A DNA stretch of 64,000 nucleotides from Bathymodiolus brooksi (Eukaryota > Mollusca > Bivalvia > Mytilida > Modiolidae): assembly GCA_963680875.1 (NCBI GenBank), contig OY804583.1:38065982-38129981 (forward strand), given 5' to 3'. A program made the translations under genes and the position numbers. A model generated the notes under the pieces. It worked only from the letters and a program-made list of their open reading frames with translations, did no database searches and had not been told where the DNA came from. Below are positions 12,886-26,245 of the stretch, one piece after another. The first letter of the stretch is position 1, and every line of letters starts with the position of its first letter.

Positions 12886-14328
12886 CATAGAAGTGCTTCC
12901 CACATGTGACTTCAATAAAACGTGGCTGGGTTTAACTAGTTTTATTGACCTAAAGCTCCCCTCTTAGTGAAACATTGCGTTCATAGAAGTGTTTCCCACA
13001 TGTGACTTCAATAAAAAGTGGCTGGGTTTAACTAGTTTTATTGACCTAAAGCTCCCCTCTTAGTCAAACACTGCGTTCATAGAAGTGCCTCCCACATGTG
13101 ACTTCAATAAAAAGTGGCTGGGTTTAACTAGTTTTATTGACCTAAATCTCCCCTCTTAGTGAAACACTGCATTCATAGAAGTGCTCTCCACATGTGACTT
13201 CAATAAAAGGTGGCTGGGTTTAACTAATTTTATTGACCTAAAGCTCCCCTCTAGGTGAAACCACTGCGTTCATAGAAGTGCTTCCCACATGTGACTTCAA
13301 TAAAAAGTGGCTGGGTTTAACTAGTTTTATTGACATAGAGCTCCCCTCTTAGTGAAACACTGCTTTCATAGAACTGCTTCCCACATGTGACTTCAATAAA
13401 AAGTGGCTGGGTTTAACTAGTTTTATTGACCTAAAGCTCCCCTCTTAGTGAAACACTGCATTCATAGAAGTGCTTCCCACATGTGACTTCAATAAAAGGT
13501 GGCTGGGTTTAACTAGTTTTATTGACCTAAAGCTCCCCTCTAGGTGAAACACTGCATTCATAGAAGTGCTTCCCACATGTGACTTCAATAAAAAGTGGCT
13601 GGGTTTAACTAGTTTTATTGACCTAAAGCTCCCCTCTTAGTGAAACACTGCTTTCATAGAAGTGCTTCCCACATGTGACTTCAATAAAAAGTGGCTGGGT
13701 TTAACTAGTTTTATTGACCTAAAGCTCCCCTCTTAGTGAAACACTGTGTTCATAGAAGGTGCTTCCCACATCTGACTTCAATAAAAAGTGGCTGGGTTTA
13801 ACTAGTTTTATTGCCCTAAAGCTCCCCTCTTAGTCAAACACTGCGTTCATAGAAGTGCTTCCCACATGTGCATTCAATAAAAAGTGGCTGGGTTTAACTA
13901 GTTTTATTGACCTAAAGCTCCCCTCTAAGTGAAACATTGCGATCATAGAAGTGCTTCCCACATGTGACTTCAATAAAAAGTGGCTGGGTTTAACTAGTTT
14001 TATTGACCTAAATCTCCCCTCTTAGTGAAACACTGCGTTCATAGAAGTGCTTCCCACATGTGACTTCAATAAAAAGTGGCTGGGTTTAACTAGTTTTATT
14101 GACCTAAAGCTGCGCTCTTAGTGAGACACTGCGTTCATAGTAGTGATTCCCACATGTGACTTCAATAAAAAGTGGCTTGGTTTAACTAGTTTTATTGACC
14201 TAAAGCTCCCGTCTAGGTCAAACACTGTGTTCATAGAAGGTGCTTCCCACATGTGACTTCAATAAAAAGTAGCTGGGTTTAACTAGTTTTATTGACCTAA
14301 AGCTCCCCTCTTAGTGAAACACTGCGTT
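12886..14328. repeat. 15-mer HOR, copy 2 (1443 bp)
   Basis: Tandem duplicate of the preceding unit with every diagnostic variant conserved. The next unit begins as a third copy (14329, 'aaaacgtgg' monomer) but departs at once to a 'gccttc' monomer. Four of the rare variants (gcattc, gatcatag, gagacac, tagctggg) reappear around 16920-17345, so part of the unit was also copied about 3 kb further on. Confidence 0.94.
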
Positions 14329-15481
14329 CATAGAAGTGCTTCCCACATGTGACTTCAATAAAACGTGGCTGGGTTTAACTAGTTTTATTGACCTAAAGCT
14401 CCCCTCTTAGTGAAACACTGCCTTCATAGAAGTGTTTCCCACATGTGACTTCAATAAAAAGTGGCTGGGTTTAACTAGTTTTATTGACCTAAAGCTCCCC
14501 TCTTAGTGAAGCACTGCGTTCATAGAAGTGCTTCCCACATGTGACTTCAATAAAAGTGGCTGGGTTTAACTAGTTTTATTGACCTAAAGCTGCCTTCTTA
14601 GTAAAACACTGCGTTCATAGAAGTGCTTCCCACATGTGACTTCAATAAAACGTGGCTGGGTTTAACTAGTTTTATTGACTTAAAGCTCCCCTCTAGGTGA
14701 AACACTGCGTTCATAGAAGTGCTTCCCACATGTGACTTCAATAAAAGGTGGCTGGGTTTAACTAGTTTTATTGACCTAAAGCTCCCCTCTAGGTGAAACA
14801 CTGCATTCATAGAAGTGCTTCCCACATGTGACTTCAATAAAAAGTGGCTGGGTTTAACTAGTTTTATTGACCTAAAGCTCCCCTCTTAGTGAAACACTGC
14901 GTTCATAGAAGGTGCTTCCCACATGTGACTTCAATAAAAAGTGGCTGGGTTTAACTAGTTTTATTGCCCTAAAGCTCCCCTCTTAGTCAAACACTGCGTT
15001 CATAGAAGTGCTTCCCACATGTGACTTCAATAAAAAGTGGCTGGGTTTAACTAGTTTTATTGACCTAAAGCTCCCCTCTTAGTGAAACACTGCATTCATA
15101 GAAGTGCTTCCCACATGTGACTTCAATAAAAAGTGGCTGGGTTTAACTAGTTTTATTGACCTAAAGCTCCCCTCTAGGTGAAACACTGCATTCATAGAAG
15201 TGCTTCCCACATGTGACTTCAATAAAAAGTGGCTGGGTTTAACTAGTTTTATTGACCTAAAGCTCCCCTCTTATTGAAACACTGCGTTCATAGAAGGTGC
15301 TTCCCACATGTGACTTCAATAAAAAGTGGCTGGGTTTAACTAGTTTTATTGACCTAAAGCTCCCCTCTAAGTGAAACATTGCGTTCATAGAAGTGCTTCC
15401 CACATGTGACTTCAATAAAAAGTGGCTGGGTTTAACTAGTTTTATTGACCTAAATCTCCCCTCTTAGTGAAACACTGCGTT
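14329..15481. repeat. 12-mer repeat (1153 bp), first copy
   Basis: Twelve monomers, 12x96+1, starting with the 'aaaacgtgg' monomer. The block includes a 95-bp monomer (near 14551), 'gctgccttctt', and 'gacttaaag...ctaggtg'. The same starting order recurs from 15482. A minus-strand open frame of 79 codons in 14598-14837 is a by-product of two adjacent 'ctaggtg' monomers. Confidence 0.82.
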
Positions 15482-17499
15482 CATAGAAGTGCTTCCCACA
15501 TGTGACTTCAATAAAACGTGGCTGGGTTTAACTAGTTTTATTGACCTAAAGCTCCCCTCTTAGTGAAACACTGCGTTCATAGAAGTGTTTCCCACATGTG
15601 ACTTCAATAAAAAGTGGCTGGGTTTAACTAGTTTTATTGACCTAAAGCTCCCCTCTTAGTGAAGCACTGCGTTCATAGAAGTGCTTCCCACATGTGACTT
15701 CAATAAAAGTGGCTGGGTTTAACTAGTTTTATTGACCTAAAGCTGCCCTCTTAGTAAAACACTGCGTTCATAGAAGTGCTTCCCACATGTGACTTCAATA
15801 AAACGTGGCTGGGTTTAACTAGTTTTATTGACTTAAAGCTCACCTCTAGGTGAAACACTGCGTTCATAGAAGTGCTTCCCACATGTGACTTCAATAAAAG
15901 GTGGCTGGGTTTAACTAGTTTTATTGACCTAAAGCTCCCCTCTAGGTGAAACACTGCATTCATAGAAGTGCTTCCCACATGTGACTTCAATAAAAAGTGG
16001 CTGGGTTTAACTAGTTTTATTGACCTAAAGCTCCCCTCTTAGTGAAACATTGCGTTCATAGAAGGTGCTTCCCACATGTGACTTCAATAAAAAGTGGCTG
16101 GGTTTAACTAGTTTTATTGACCTAAAGCTCCCCTCTTAGTGAAACACTGCATTCATAGAAGTGCTTCCCACATGTGACTTCAATAAAAGGTGGCTGGGTT
16201 TAACTAGTTTTATTGACCTAAAGCTCCCCTCTAGGTGAAACACTGCATTCATAGAAGTGCTTCCCACATGTGACTTCAATAAAAAGTGGCTGGGTTTAAC
16301 TAGTTTTATTGACCTAAAGCTCCCCTCTTAGTGAAACACTGCGTTCATAGAAGGTGCTTCCCACATGTGACTTCAATAAAAAGTGGCTGGGTTTAACTAG
16401 TTTTATTGCCCTAAAGCTCCCCTCTTAGTCAAACACTGCGTTCATAGAAGTGCTTCCCACATGTGACTTCAATAAAAAGTGGCTGGGTTTAACTAGTTTT
16501 ATTGACCTAAAGCTCCCCTCTAAGTGAAACATTGCGTTCATAGAAGTGCTTCCCACATGTGACTTCAATAAAAAGTGGCTGGGTTTAACTAGTTTTATTG
16601 ACCTAAATCTCCCCTCTTAGTGAAACACTGCATTCATAGAAGTGCTTCCCACATGTGACTTCAATAAAAGGTGGCTGGGTTTAACTAGTTGTATTGACCT
16701 AAAGCTCCCCTCTAGGTGAAACACTGCATTCATAGAAGTGCTTCCCACATGTGACTTCAATAAAAAGTGGCTGGGTTTAACTAGTTTTATTGACCTAAAG
16801 CTCCCCTCTTAGTGAAACACTGCTTTCATAGAAGTGCTTCCCACATGTGACTTCAATAAAAAGTGGCTGGGTTTAACTAGTTTTATTGACCTAAAGCTCC
16901 CCTCTTAGTGAAACACTGTGTTCATAGAAGTGCTTCCCACATGTGCATTCAATAAAAAGTGGCTGGGTTTAACTAGTTTTATTGACCTAAAGCTCCCCTC
17001 TAAGTGAAACATTGCGATCATAGAAGTGCTTCCCACATGTGACTTCAATAAAAAGTGGCTGGGTTTAACTAGTTTTATTGACCTAAATCTCCCCTCTTAG
17101 TGAAACACTGCGTTCATAGAAGTGCTTCCCACATGTGACTTCAATAAAAAGTGGCTGGGTTTAACTAGTTTTATTGACCTAAAGCTGCCCTCTTAGTGAG
17201 ACACTGCGTTCATAGTAGTGATTCCCACATGTGACTTCAATAAAAAGTGGCTTGGTTTAACTAGTTTTATTGACCTAAAGCTCCCGTCTAGGTCAAACAC
17301 TGTGTTCATAGAAGGTGCTTCCCACATGTGACTTCAATAAAAAGTAGCTGGGTTTAACTAGTTTTATTGACCTAAAGCTCCCCTCTTAGTGAAACACTGC
17401 GTTCATAGAAGTGCTTCCCACATGTGACTTCAATAAAACGTGGCTGGGTTTAACTAGTTTTATTGACCTAAAGCTCCCCTCTTAGTGAAACACTGCCTT
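15482..17499. repeat. Partial second 12-mer plus mixed monomers
   Basis: The first six monomers follow the order of the block at 14329 ('aaaacg', 'gtgtttccc', 95-bp monomer, 'gacttaaag', 'aaaagg/ctaggtg', plain). The order then changes. Near 16920-17345 it contains the rare set shared with the 15-mer HOR: 'gtgcattc', 'gcgatcatag', 'gagacac...catagtag' and 'agtagctggg'. The block forms a mosaic between the 15-mer and 32-mer domains. Confidence 0.82.
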
Positions 17500-20400
17500 C
17501 ATAGAAGTGCTTCCCACATGTGACTTCAATAAAAAGTGGCTGGGTTTAACTAGTTTTATTGACCTAAAGCTCCCCTCTTAGTGAAGCACTGCGTTCATAG
17601 AAGTGCTTCCCACATGTGACTTCAATAAAAGTGGCTGGGTTTAACTAGTTTTATTGACCTAAAGCTGCCTTCTTAGTAAAACACTGCGTTCATAGAAGTG
17701 CTTCCCACATGTGACTTCAATAAAACGTGGCTGGGTTTAACTAGTTTTATTGACTTAAAGCTCCCCTCTAGGTGAAACACTGCGTTCATAGAAGTGCTTC
17801 CCACATGTGACTTCAATAAAAGGTGGCTGGGTTTAACTAGTTTTATTGACCTAAAGCTCCCCTCTAGGTGAAACACTGCATTCATAGAAGTGCTTCCCAC
17901 ATGTGACTTCAATAAAAAGTGGCTGGGTTTAACTAGTTTTATTGACCTAAAGCTCCCCTCTTAGTGAAACACTGCGTTCATAGAAGGTGCTTCCCACATG
18001 TGACTTCAATAAAAAGTGGCTGGGTTTAACTAGTTGTATTGCCCTAAAGCTCCCCTCTTAGTCAAACACTGCGTTCATAGAAGTGCTTCCCACATGTGAC
18101 TTCAATAAAAAGTGGCTGGGTTTAACTAGTTTTATTGACCTAAAGCTCCCCTCTTAGTGAAACACTGCATTCATAGAAGTGCTTCCCACATGTGACTTCA
18201 ATAAAAAGTGGCTGGGTTTAACTAGTTTTATTGACCTAAAGCTCCCCTCTAGGTGAAACACTGCATTCATAGAAGTGCTTCCCACATGTGACTTCAATAA
18301 AAAGTAGCTGGGTTTAACTAGTTTTATTGACCTAAAGCTCCCCTCTTAGTGAAACACTGCGTTCATAGAAGTGCTTCCCACATGTGACTTCAATAAAACG
18401 TGGCTGGGTTTAACTAGTTTTATTGACCTAAAGCTCCCCTCTTAGTGAAACACTGCCTTCATAGAAGTGTTTCCCACATGTGACTTCAATAAAAAGTGGC
18501 TGGGTTTAACTAGTTTTATTGACCTAAATCTCCCCTCTTAGTGAAACACTGCGTTCATAGAAGTGCTTCCCACATGTGACTTCAATAAAAGGTGGCTGGG
18601 TTTAACTAGTTTTATTGACCTAAAGCTCCCCTCTTAGTGAAACACTGCCTTCATAGAAGTGTTTCCCACATGTGACTTCAATAAAAAGTGGCTGGGTTTA
18701 ACTAGTTTTATTGACCTAAATCTCCCCTCTTAGTGAAACACTGCGTTCATAGAAGTGCTTCCCACATGTGACTTCAATAAAAGGTGGCTGGGTTTAACTA
18801 GTTTTATTGACCTAAAGCTCCCCTCTAGGTGAAACACTGCATTCATAGAAGTGCTTCCCACATGTGACTTCAATAAAAAGTGGCTGGGTTTAACTAGTTT
18901 TATTGACCTAAAGCTCCCCTCTTAGTGAAACACTGCGTTCATAGAAGGTGCTTCCCATATGTGACTTCAATAAAAAGTGGCTGGGTTTAACTAGTTGTAT
19001 TGCCCTAAAGCTCCCCTCTTAGTCAAACACTGCGTTCATAGAAGTGCTTCCCACATGTGACTTCAATAAAAAGTGGCTGGGTTTAACTAGTTTTATTGAC
19101 CTAAAGCTCCCCTCTTAGTGAAACACTGCATTCATAGAAGTGCTTCCCACATGTGACTTCAATAAAAAGTGGCTGGGTTTAACTAGTTTTATTGACCTAA
19201 AGCTCCCCTCTAGGTGAAACACTGCATTCATAGAAGTGCTTCCCACATGTGACTTCAATAAAAAGTGGCTGGGTTTAACTAGTTTTATTGACCTAAAGCT
19301 CCCCTCTTAGTGAAACACTGCGTTCATAGAAGGTGCTTCCCACATGTGACTTCAATAAAAAGTGGCTGGGTTTAACTAGTTTTATTGCCCTAAAGCTCCC
19401 CTCTTAGTCAAACACTGCGTTCATAGAAGTGCTTCCCACATGTGACTTCAATAAAAAGTGGCTGGGTTTAACTAGTTTTATTGACCTAAAGCTCCCCTCT
19501 AAGTGAAACATTGCGTTCATAGAAGTGCTTCCCACATGTGACTTCAATAAAAAGTGGCTGGGTTTAACTAGTTTTATTGACCTAAATCTCCCCTCTTAGT
19601 GAAACACTGCGTTCATAGAAGTGCTTCCCACATGTGACTTCAATAAAACGTGGCTGGGTTTAACTAGTTTTATTGACCTAAAGCTCCCCTCTTAGTGAAA
19701 CACTGCGTTCATAGAAGTGTTTCCCACATGTGACTTCAATAAAAAGTGGCTGGGTTTAACTAGTTTTATTGACCTAAAGCTCCCCTCTTAGTGAAGCACT
19801 GCGTTCATAGAAGTGCTTCCCACATGTGACTTCAATAAAACGTGGCTGGGTTTAACTAGTTTTATTGACTTAAAGCTCACCTCTAGGTGAAACACTGCGT
19901 TCATAGAAGTGCTTCCCACATGTGACTTCAATAAAAGGTGGCTGGGTTTAACTAGTTTTATTGACCTAAAGCTCCCCTCTAGGTGAAACACTGCATTCAT
20001 AGAAGTGCTTCCCACATGTGACTTCAATAAAAAGTGGCTGGGTTTAACTAGTTTTATTGACCTAAAGCTCCCCTCTTAGTGAAACACTGCGTTCATAGAA
20101 GGTGCTTCCCACATGTGACTTCAATAAAAAGTGGCTGGGTTTAACTAGTTTTATTGACCTAAAGCTCCCCTCTTAGTGAAACACTGCATTCATAGAAGTG
20201 CTTCCCACATGTGACTTCAATAACAGGTGGCTGGGTTTAACTAGTTTTATTGACCTAAAGCTCCCCTCTAGGTGAAACACTGCATTCATAGAAGTGCTTC
20301 CCACATGTGACTTCAATAAAAAGTGGCTGGGTTTAACTAGTTTTATTGACCTAAAGCTCCCCTCTTAGTGAAACACTGCGTTCATAGAAGGTGCTTCCCA

Positions 20401-20575
20401 CATGTGACTTCAATAAAAAGTGGCTGGGTTTAACTAGTTTTATTGCCCTAAAGCTCCCCTCTTAGTCAAACACTGCGTTCATAGAAGTGCTTCCCACATG
20501 TGACTTCAATAAAAAGTGGCTGGGTTTAACTAGTTTTATTGACCTAAAGCTCCCCTCTTAGTGAAACACTGCCTT
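17500..20575. repeat. 32-mer HOR, copy 1 (3076 bp)
   Basis: Thirty-two monomers. Five 97-bp members and one 95-bp member give 32x96+4 = 3076. Rare markers are 'cttcccatatg' at 18951 and 'taacaggtgg' at 20221. Inside it, the pair 'gccttc/gtgtttccc' plus 'aaatct...aaaagg' is itself duplicated in tandem (about 18460-18840). Confidence 0.95.
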
Positions 20576-23500
20576 CATAGAAGTGCTTCCCACATGTGAC
20601 TTCAATAAAAAGTGGCTGGGTTTAACTAGTTTTATTGACCTAAAGCTCCCCTCTTAGTGAAGCACTGCGTTCATAGAAGTGCTTCCCACATGTGACTTCA
20701 ATAAAAGTGGCTGGGTTTAACTAGTTTTATTGACCTAAAGCTGCCTTCTTAGTAAAACACTGCGTTCATAGAAGTGCTTCCCACATGTGACTTCAATAAA
20801 ACGTGGCTGGGTTTAACTAGTTTTATTGACTTAAAGCTCCCCTCTAGGTGAAACACTGCGTTCATAGAAGTGCTTCCCACATGTGACTTCAATAAAAGGT
20901 GGCTGGGTTTAACTAGTTTTATTGACCTAAAGCTCCCCTCTAGGTGAAACACTGCATTCATAGAAGTGCTTCCCACATGTGACTTCAATAAAAAGTGGCT
21001 GGGTTTAACTAGTTTTATTGACCTAAAGCTCCCCTCTTAGTGAAACACTGCGTTCATAGAAGGTGCTTCCCACATGTGACTTCAATAAAAAGTGGCTGGG
21101 TTTAACTAGTTGTATTGCCCTAAAGCTCCCCTCTTAGTCAAACACTGCGTTCATAGAAGTGCTTCCCACATGTGACTTCAATAAAAAGTGGCTGGGTTTA
21201 ACTAGTTTTATTGACCTAAAGCTCCCCTCTTAGTGAAACACTGCATTCATAGAAGTGCTTCCCACATGTGACTTCAATAAAAAGTGGCTGGGTTTAACTA
21301 GTTTTATTGACCTAAAGCTCCCCTCTAGGTGAAACACTGCATTCATAGAAGTGCTTCCCACATGTGACTTCAATAAAAAGTAGCTGGGTTTAACTAGTTT
21401 TATTGACCTAAAGCTCCCCTCTTAGTGAAACACTGCGTTCATAGAAGTGCTTCCCACATGTGACTTCAATAAAACGTGGCTGGGTTTAACTAGTTTTATT
21501 GACCTAAAGCTCCCCTCTTAGTGAAACACTGCCTTCATAGAAGTGTTTCCCACATGTGACTTCAATAAAAAGTGGCTGGGTTTAACTAGTTTTATTGACC
21601 TAAATCTCCCCTCTTAGTGAAACACTGCGTTCATAGAAGTGCTTCCCACATGTGACTTCAATAAAAGGTGGCTGGGTTTAACTAGTTTTATTGACCTAAA
21701 GCTCCCCTCTTAGTGAAACACTGCCTTCATAGAAGTGTTTCCCACATGTGACTTCAATAAAAAGTGGCTGGGTTTAACTAGTTTTATTGACCTAAATCTC
21801 CCCTCTTAGTGAAACACTGCGTTCATAGAAGTGCTTCCCACATGTGACTTCAATAAAAGGTGGCTGGGTTTAACTAGTTTTATTGACCTAAAGCTCCCCT
21901 CTAGGTGAAACACTGCATTCATAGAAGTGCTTCCCACATGTGACTTCAATAAAAAGTGGCTGGGTTTAACTAGTTTTATTGACCTAAAGCTCCCCTCTTA
22001 GTGAAACACTGCGTTCATAGAAGGTGCTTCCCATATGTGACTTCAATAAAAAGTGGCTGGGTTTAACTAGTTGTATTGCCCTAAAGCTCCCCTCTTAGTC
22101 AAACACTGCGTTCATAGAAGTGCTTCCCACATGTGACTTCAATAAAAAGTGGCTGGGTTTAACTAGTTTTATTGACCTAAAGCTCCCCTCTTAGTGAAAC
22201 ACTGCATTCATAGAAGTGCTTCCCACATGTGACTTCAATAAAAAGTGGCTGGGTTTAACTAGTTTTATTGACCTAAAGCTCCCCTCTAGGTGAAACACTG
22301 CATTCATAGAAGTGCTTCCCACATGTGACTTCAATAAAAAGTGGCTGGGTTTAACTAGTTTTATTGACCTAAAGCTCCCCTCTTAGTGAAACACTGCGTT
22401 CATAGAAGGTGCTTCCCACATGTGACTTCAATAAAAAGTGGCTGGGTTTAACTAGTTTTATTGCCCTAAAGCTCCCCTCTTAGTCAAACACTGCGTTCAT
22501 AGAAGTGCTTCCCACATGTGACTTCAATAAAAAGTGGCTGGGTTTAACTAGTTTTATTGACCTAAAGCTCCCCTCTAAGTGAAACATTGCGTTCATAGAA
22601 GTGCTTCCCACATGTGACTTCAATAAAAAGTGGCTGGGTTTAACTAGTTTTATTGACCTAAATCTCCCCTCTTAGTGAAACACTGCGTTCATAGAAGTGC
22701 TTCCCACATGTGACTTCAATAAAACGTGGCTGGGTTTAACTAGTTTTATTGACCTAAAGCTCCCCTCTTAGTGAAACACTGCGTTCATAGAAGTGTTTCC
22801 CACATGTGACTTCAATAAAAAGTGGCTGGGTTTAACTAGTTTTATTGACCTAAAGCTCCCCTCTTAGTGAAGCACTGCGTTCATAGAAGTGCTTCCCACA
22901 TGTGACTTCAATAAAACGTGGCTGGGTTTAACTAGTTTTATTGACTTAAAGCTCACCTCTAGGTGAAACACTGCGTTCATAGAAGTGCTTCCCACATGTG
23001 ACTTCAATAAAAGGTGGCTGGGTTTAACTAGTTTTATTGACCTAAAGCTCCCCTCTAGGTGAAACACTGCATTCATAGAAGTGCTTCCCACATGTGACTT
23101 CAATAAAAAGTGGCTGGGTTTAACTAGTTTTATTGACCTAAAGCTCCCCTCTTAGTGAAACACTGCGTTCATAGAAGGTGCTTCCCACATGTGACTTCAA
23201 TAAAAAGTGGCTGGGTTTAACTAGTTTTATTGACCTAAAGCTCCCCTCTTAGTGAAACACTGCATTCATAGAAGTGCTTCCCACATGTGACTTCAATAAC
23301 AGGTGGCTGGGTTTAACTAGTTTTATTGACCTAAAGCTCCCCTCTAGGTGAAACACTGCATTCATAGAAGTGCTTCCCACATGTGACTTCAATAAAAAGT
23401 GGCTGGGTTTAACTAGTTTTATTGACCTAAAGCTCCCCTCTTAGTGAAACACTGCGTTCATAGAAGGTGCTTCCCACATGTGACTTCAATAAAAAGTGGC

Positions 23501-23651
23501 TGGGTTTAACTAGTTTTATTGCCCTAAAGCTCCCCTCTTAGTCAAACACTGCGTTCATAGAAGTGCTTCCCACATGTGACTTCAATAAAAAGTGGCTGGG
23601 TTTAACTAGTTTTATTGACCTAAAGCTCCCCTCTAAGTGAAACATTGCGTT
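20576..23651. repeat. 32-mer HOR, copy 2 (3076 bp)
   Basis: All rare markers reappear exactly 3076 bp downstream: 'cttcccatatg' at 22027, 'taacaggtgg' at 23297, and 'gacttaaagctcacc' near 22945. The final monomer ends in 'ctctaagtg' rather than 'ctcttagtg', so a third copy does not follow. I saw no indel difference between the two copies. Confidence 0.95.
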
Positions 23652-24132
23652 CATAGAAGTGCTTCCCACATGTGACTTCAATAAAAAGTGGCTGGGTTTA
23701 ACTAGTTTTATTGACCTAAATCTCCCCTCTTAGTGAAACACTGCATTCATAGAAGTGCTTCCCACATGTGACTTCAATAAAAGGTGGCTGGGTTTAACTA
23801 GTTTTATTGACCTAAAGCTCCCCTCTAGGTGAAACACTGCATTCATAGAAGTGCTTCCCACATGTGACTTCAATAAAAAGTGGCTGGGTTTAACTAGTTT
23901 TATTGACCTAAAGCTCCCCTCTTAGTGAAACACTGCTTTCATAGAAGTGCTTCCCACATGTGACTTCAATAAAAAGTGGCTGGGTTTAACTAGTTTTATT
24001 GACCTAAAGCTCCCCTCTTAGTGAAACACTGTGTTCATAGAAGGTGCTTCCCACATGTGACTTCAATAAAAAGTGGCTGGGTTTAACTAGTTTTATTGCC
24101 CTAAAGCTCCCCTCTTAGTCAAACACTGCGTT
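23652..24132. repeat. Five-monomer transition
   Basis: 5x96+1 bp. Order: 'attgcg...aaatct', 'aaaagg/ctaggtg', plain, 'gctttc', and a 97-bp 'gtgttc' monomer with 'ttgccct'. The same order occurs near 10196-10675 and partly near 16540-16920, so this is a reused segment between two HOR types. Confidence 0.8.
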
Positions 24133-26245
24133 CATAGAAGTGCTTCCCACATGCGACTTCAATAAAAAGTGGCTGGGTTTAACTAGTTTTATTGACCTAA
24201 AGCTCCCCTCTAAGTGAAACATTGCGTTCATAGAAGTGCTTCCCACATGTGACTTCAATAAAAAGTGGCTGGGTTTAACTAGTTTTATTGACCTAAATCT
24301 CCCCTCTTAGTGAAACACTGCGTTCATAGAAGTGATTCCCAATGTGACTTCAATAAAAAGTGGCTGGGTTTAACTAGTTTTATTGACCTAAAGCTCCCCT
24401 CTTAGTGAAACACTGCTTTCATAGAAGTGCTTCCCACATGTGACTTCAATAAAAAGTGGCTGGGTTTAACTAGTTTTATTGACCTAAAGCTCCCCTCTAG
24501 GTGAAACACTGTGTTCATAGAAGGTGCTTTCCACATGTGACTTCAATAAAAAGTGGCTGGGTTTAACCAGTTTTATTGACCTAAAGCTCCCCTCTAGGTG
24601 AAACACTGCGTTCATAGAAGTGCTTCCCACATGTGACTTCAATAAAAAGTGGCTGGGTTTAGCTAGTTTTATTGGTCTAAAGCTCCCCTCTTAGTGAAGC
24701 ACTGCATTCATAGAAGTGCTTCCCACATGTGACTTCAATAAAAAGTGGCTGGGTTTAACTAGTTTTATTGACCTAAATCTTCCCTCTTAGTCAAACACTA
24801 CGTTCATAGAAGTGCTTCCCACATGTGACTTCAATATAAAGTGGCTTGGTTTAACTAGTTTTATTGACCTAAAGCTCCCGTCTAGGTCAAACACTATGTT
24901 CATAGAAGGTGCTTCCAACATGTGACTTCAATAAAAAGTGGCTTGGTTTAACTAGTTTTATTGACCTATAGCTCCCCTCTTAGTGAAACACTGCATTCAT
25001 AGAAGTGATTCCCACATGTGACTTCAATAAAAAGTGGCTGGGTTTAACTAGTTTTATTGACCTAAAGCTCCCCTCTTAGTGAAACACTGCTTTCATAGAA
25101 GTGCTTCCCACATGTGACTTTAATAAAAAGTGGCTGGGTTTAACTAGTTTTATTGACCTAAAGCTCCCCTCTTAGTGAAACACTGCGTTCATAGAAGTGC
25201 TTCCCACATGTGACTTCAATAAAACGTGGCTGGGTTTAACTAGTTTTATTGACCTAAAGCTCCCCTCTTAGTGAAACACTGCTTTCATAGAAGTGCTTCC
25301 CACATGTGACTTCAATAAAAAGTGGCTGGGTTTAACTAGTTGTATTGACCTAAAGCTCCCCTCTAGCTAAAACACTGTGTTCATAGAAGGTGCTTTTCAC
25401 ATGTGACTTCAATAAAAAGTGGCTGGGTTTAACTAGTTTTATTGACCTAAAGCTCCCCTCTTAGTTAAACACTGCGTTCATAGAAGTGCTTCCCACATGT
25501 GACTTCAATAAAACGTGGCTGGGTTTAACTAGTTTTATTTACCTAAAGCTCCCCTCTTAGTGAAACACTGCCTTCATAGAAGTATTTCCCACATGTGACT
25601 TCAATAACAAGTGGCTGGGTTTAACTAGTTTTATTGACCTAAAGCTCCCCTCTTAGTGAAGCACTACGTTCATAGAAGTGCTTCCCACATGTGACTTCAA
25701 TAAAAAGTGGCTGGGTTTAACTAGTTTTATTGACCTAAAGCTTCCCTCTTAGTCAAACACTGCTTTCATAGAAGTGCTTCCCACATGTGACTTCAATAAA
25801 AAGTGGCTGGGTTTAACTAGTTTTATTGACCTAAATCTCCCCTCTTAGTGAAACACTGCGTTCATAGAAGTGCTCTCCACATGTGACTTCAATAAAAAGT
25901 GGCTGGGTTTAACTAGTTTTATTGACCTAAAGCTCCCCTCTAGGTGAAACACTGCGTTCATAGAAGTGCTTCCCACATGTGACTTCAATAAAAAGTGGCT
26001 GGGTTTAACTAGTTTTATTGACATAAAGCTCCCCTCTTAGTCAAACACTACGTTCATAGAAGTGCTTCCCATATGTGACTTCAATAAAAAGTGGCTGGGT
26101 TTAACTAGTTTTATTGACCTAAAGCTCCCGTCTAGGTCAAACACTGTGTTCATAGAAGTGCTTCCCACATGTGACTTCAATAAAAGTGGCTGGGTTTAAC
26201 TAGTTTTATTGACCTATAGCTCCCCTCTTAGTCAAACACTGCGTT
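24133..26245. repeat. 22-mer repeat (2113 bp), copy 1
   Basis: The block begins with a 'catgcgac' monomer, followed two monomers later by a 95-bp monomer with 'tcccaatgtg' (near 24340). The same pair recurs 2113 bp on. Other markers are 'aaccag' near 24566, 'ttggtctaaag' near 24673, 'gactttaat' near 25120, 'gcttttcac' near 25393 and 'agtatttccc' near 25581. Variants typical of the right half of the window first appear here. Confidence 0.88.

Noticed and set aside
8350..23103. Seven minus-strand open frames of 79 codons (8350-8589, 14598-14837, 15751-15990, 17673-17912, 19788-20027, 20749-20988, 22864-23103) encoding a 32-residue repeat
   Set aside because: The frame persists because 96 is divisible by three, and each consensus monomer carries a TAA from positions 79-81. 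The frames appear only where successive monomers carry a stop-removing variant such as 'ctaggtg' at positions 80-81. Their start codon is TTG, there is no upstream context, and they are spaced by HOR periods. They are repeat by-products, not genes.
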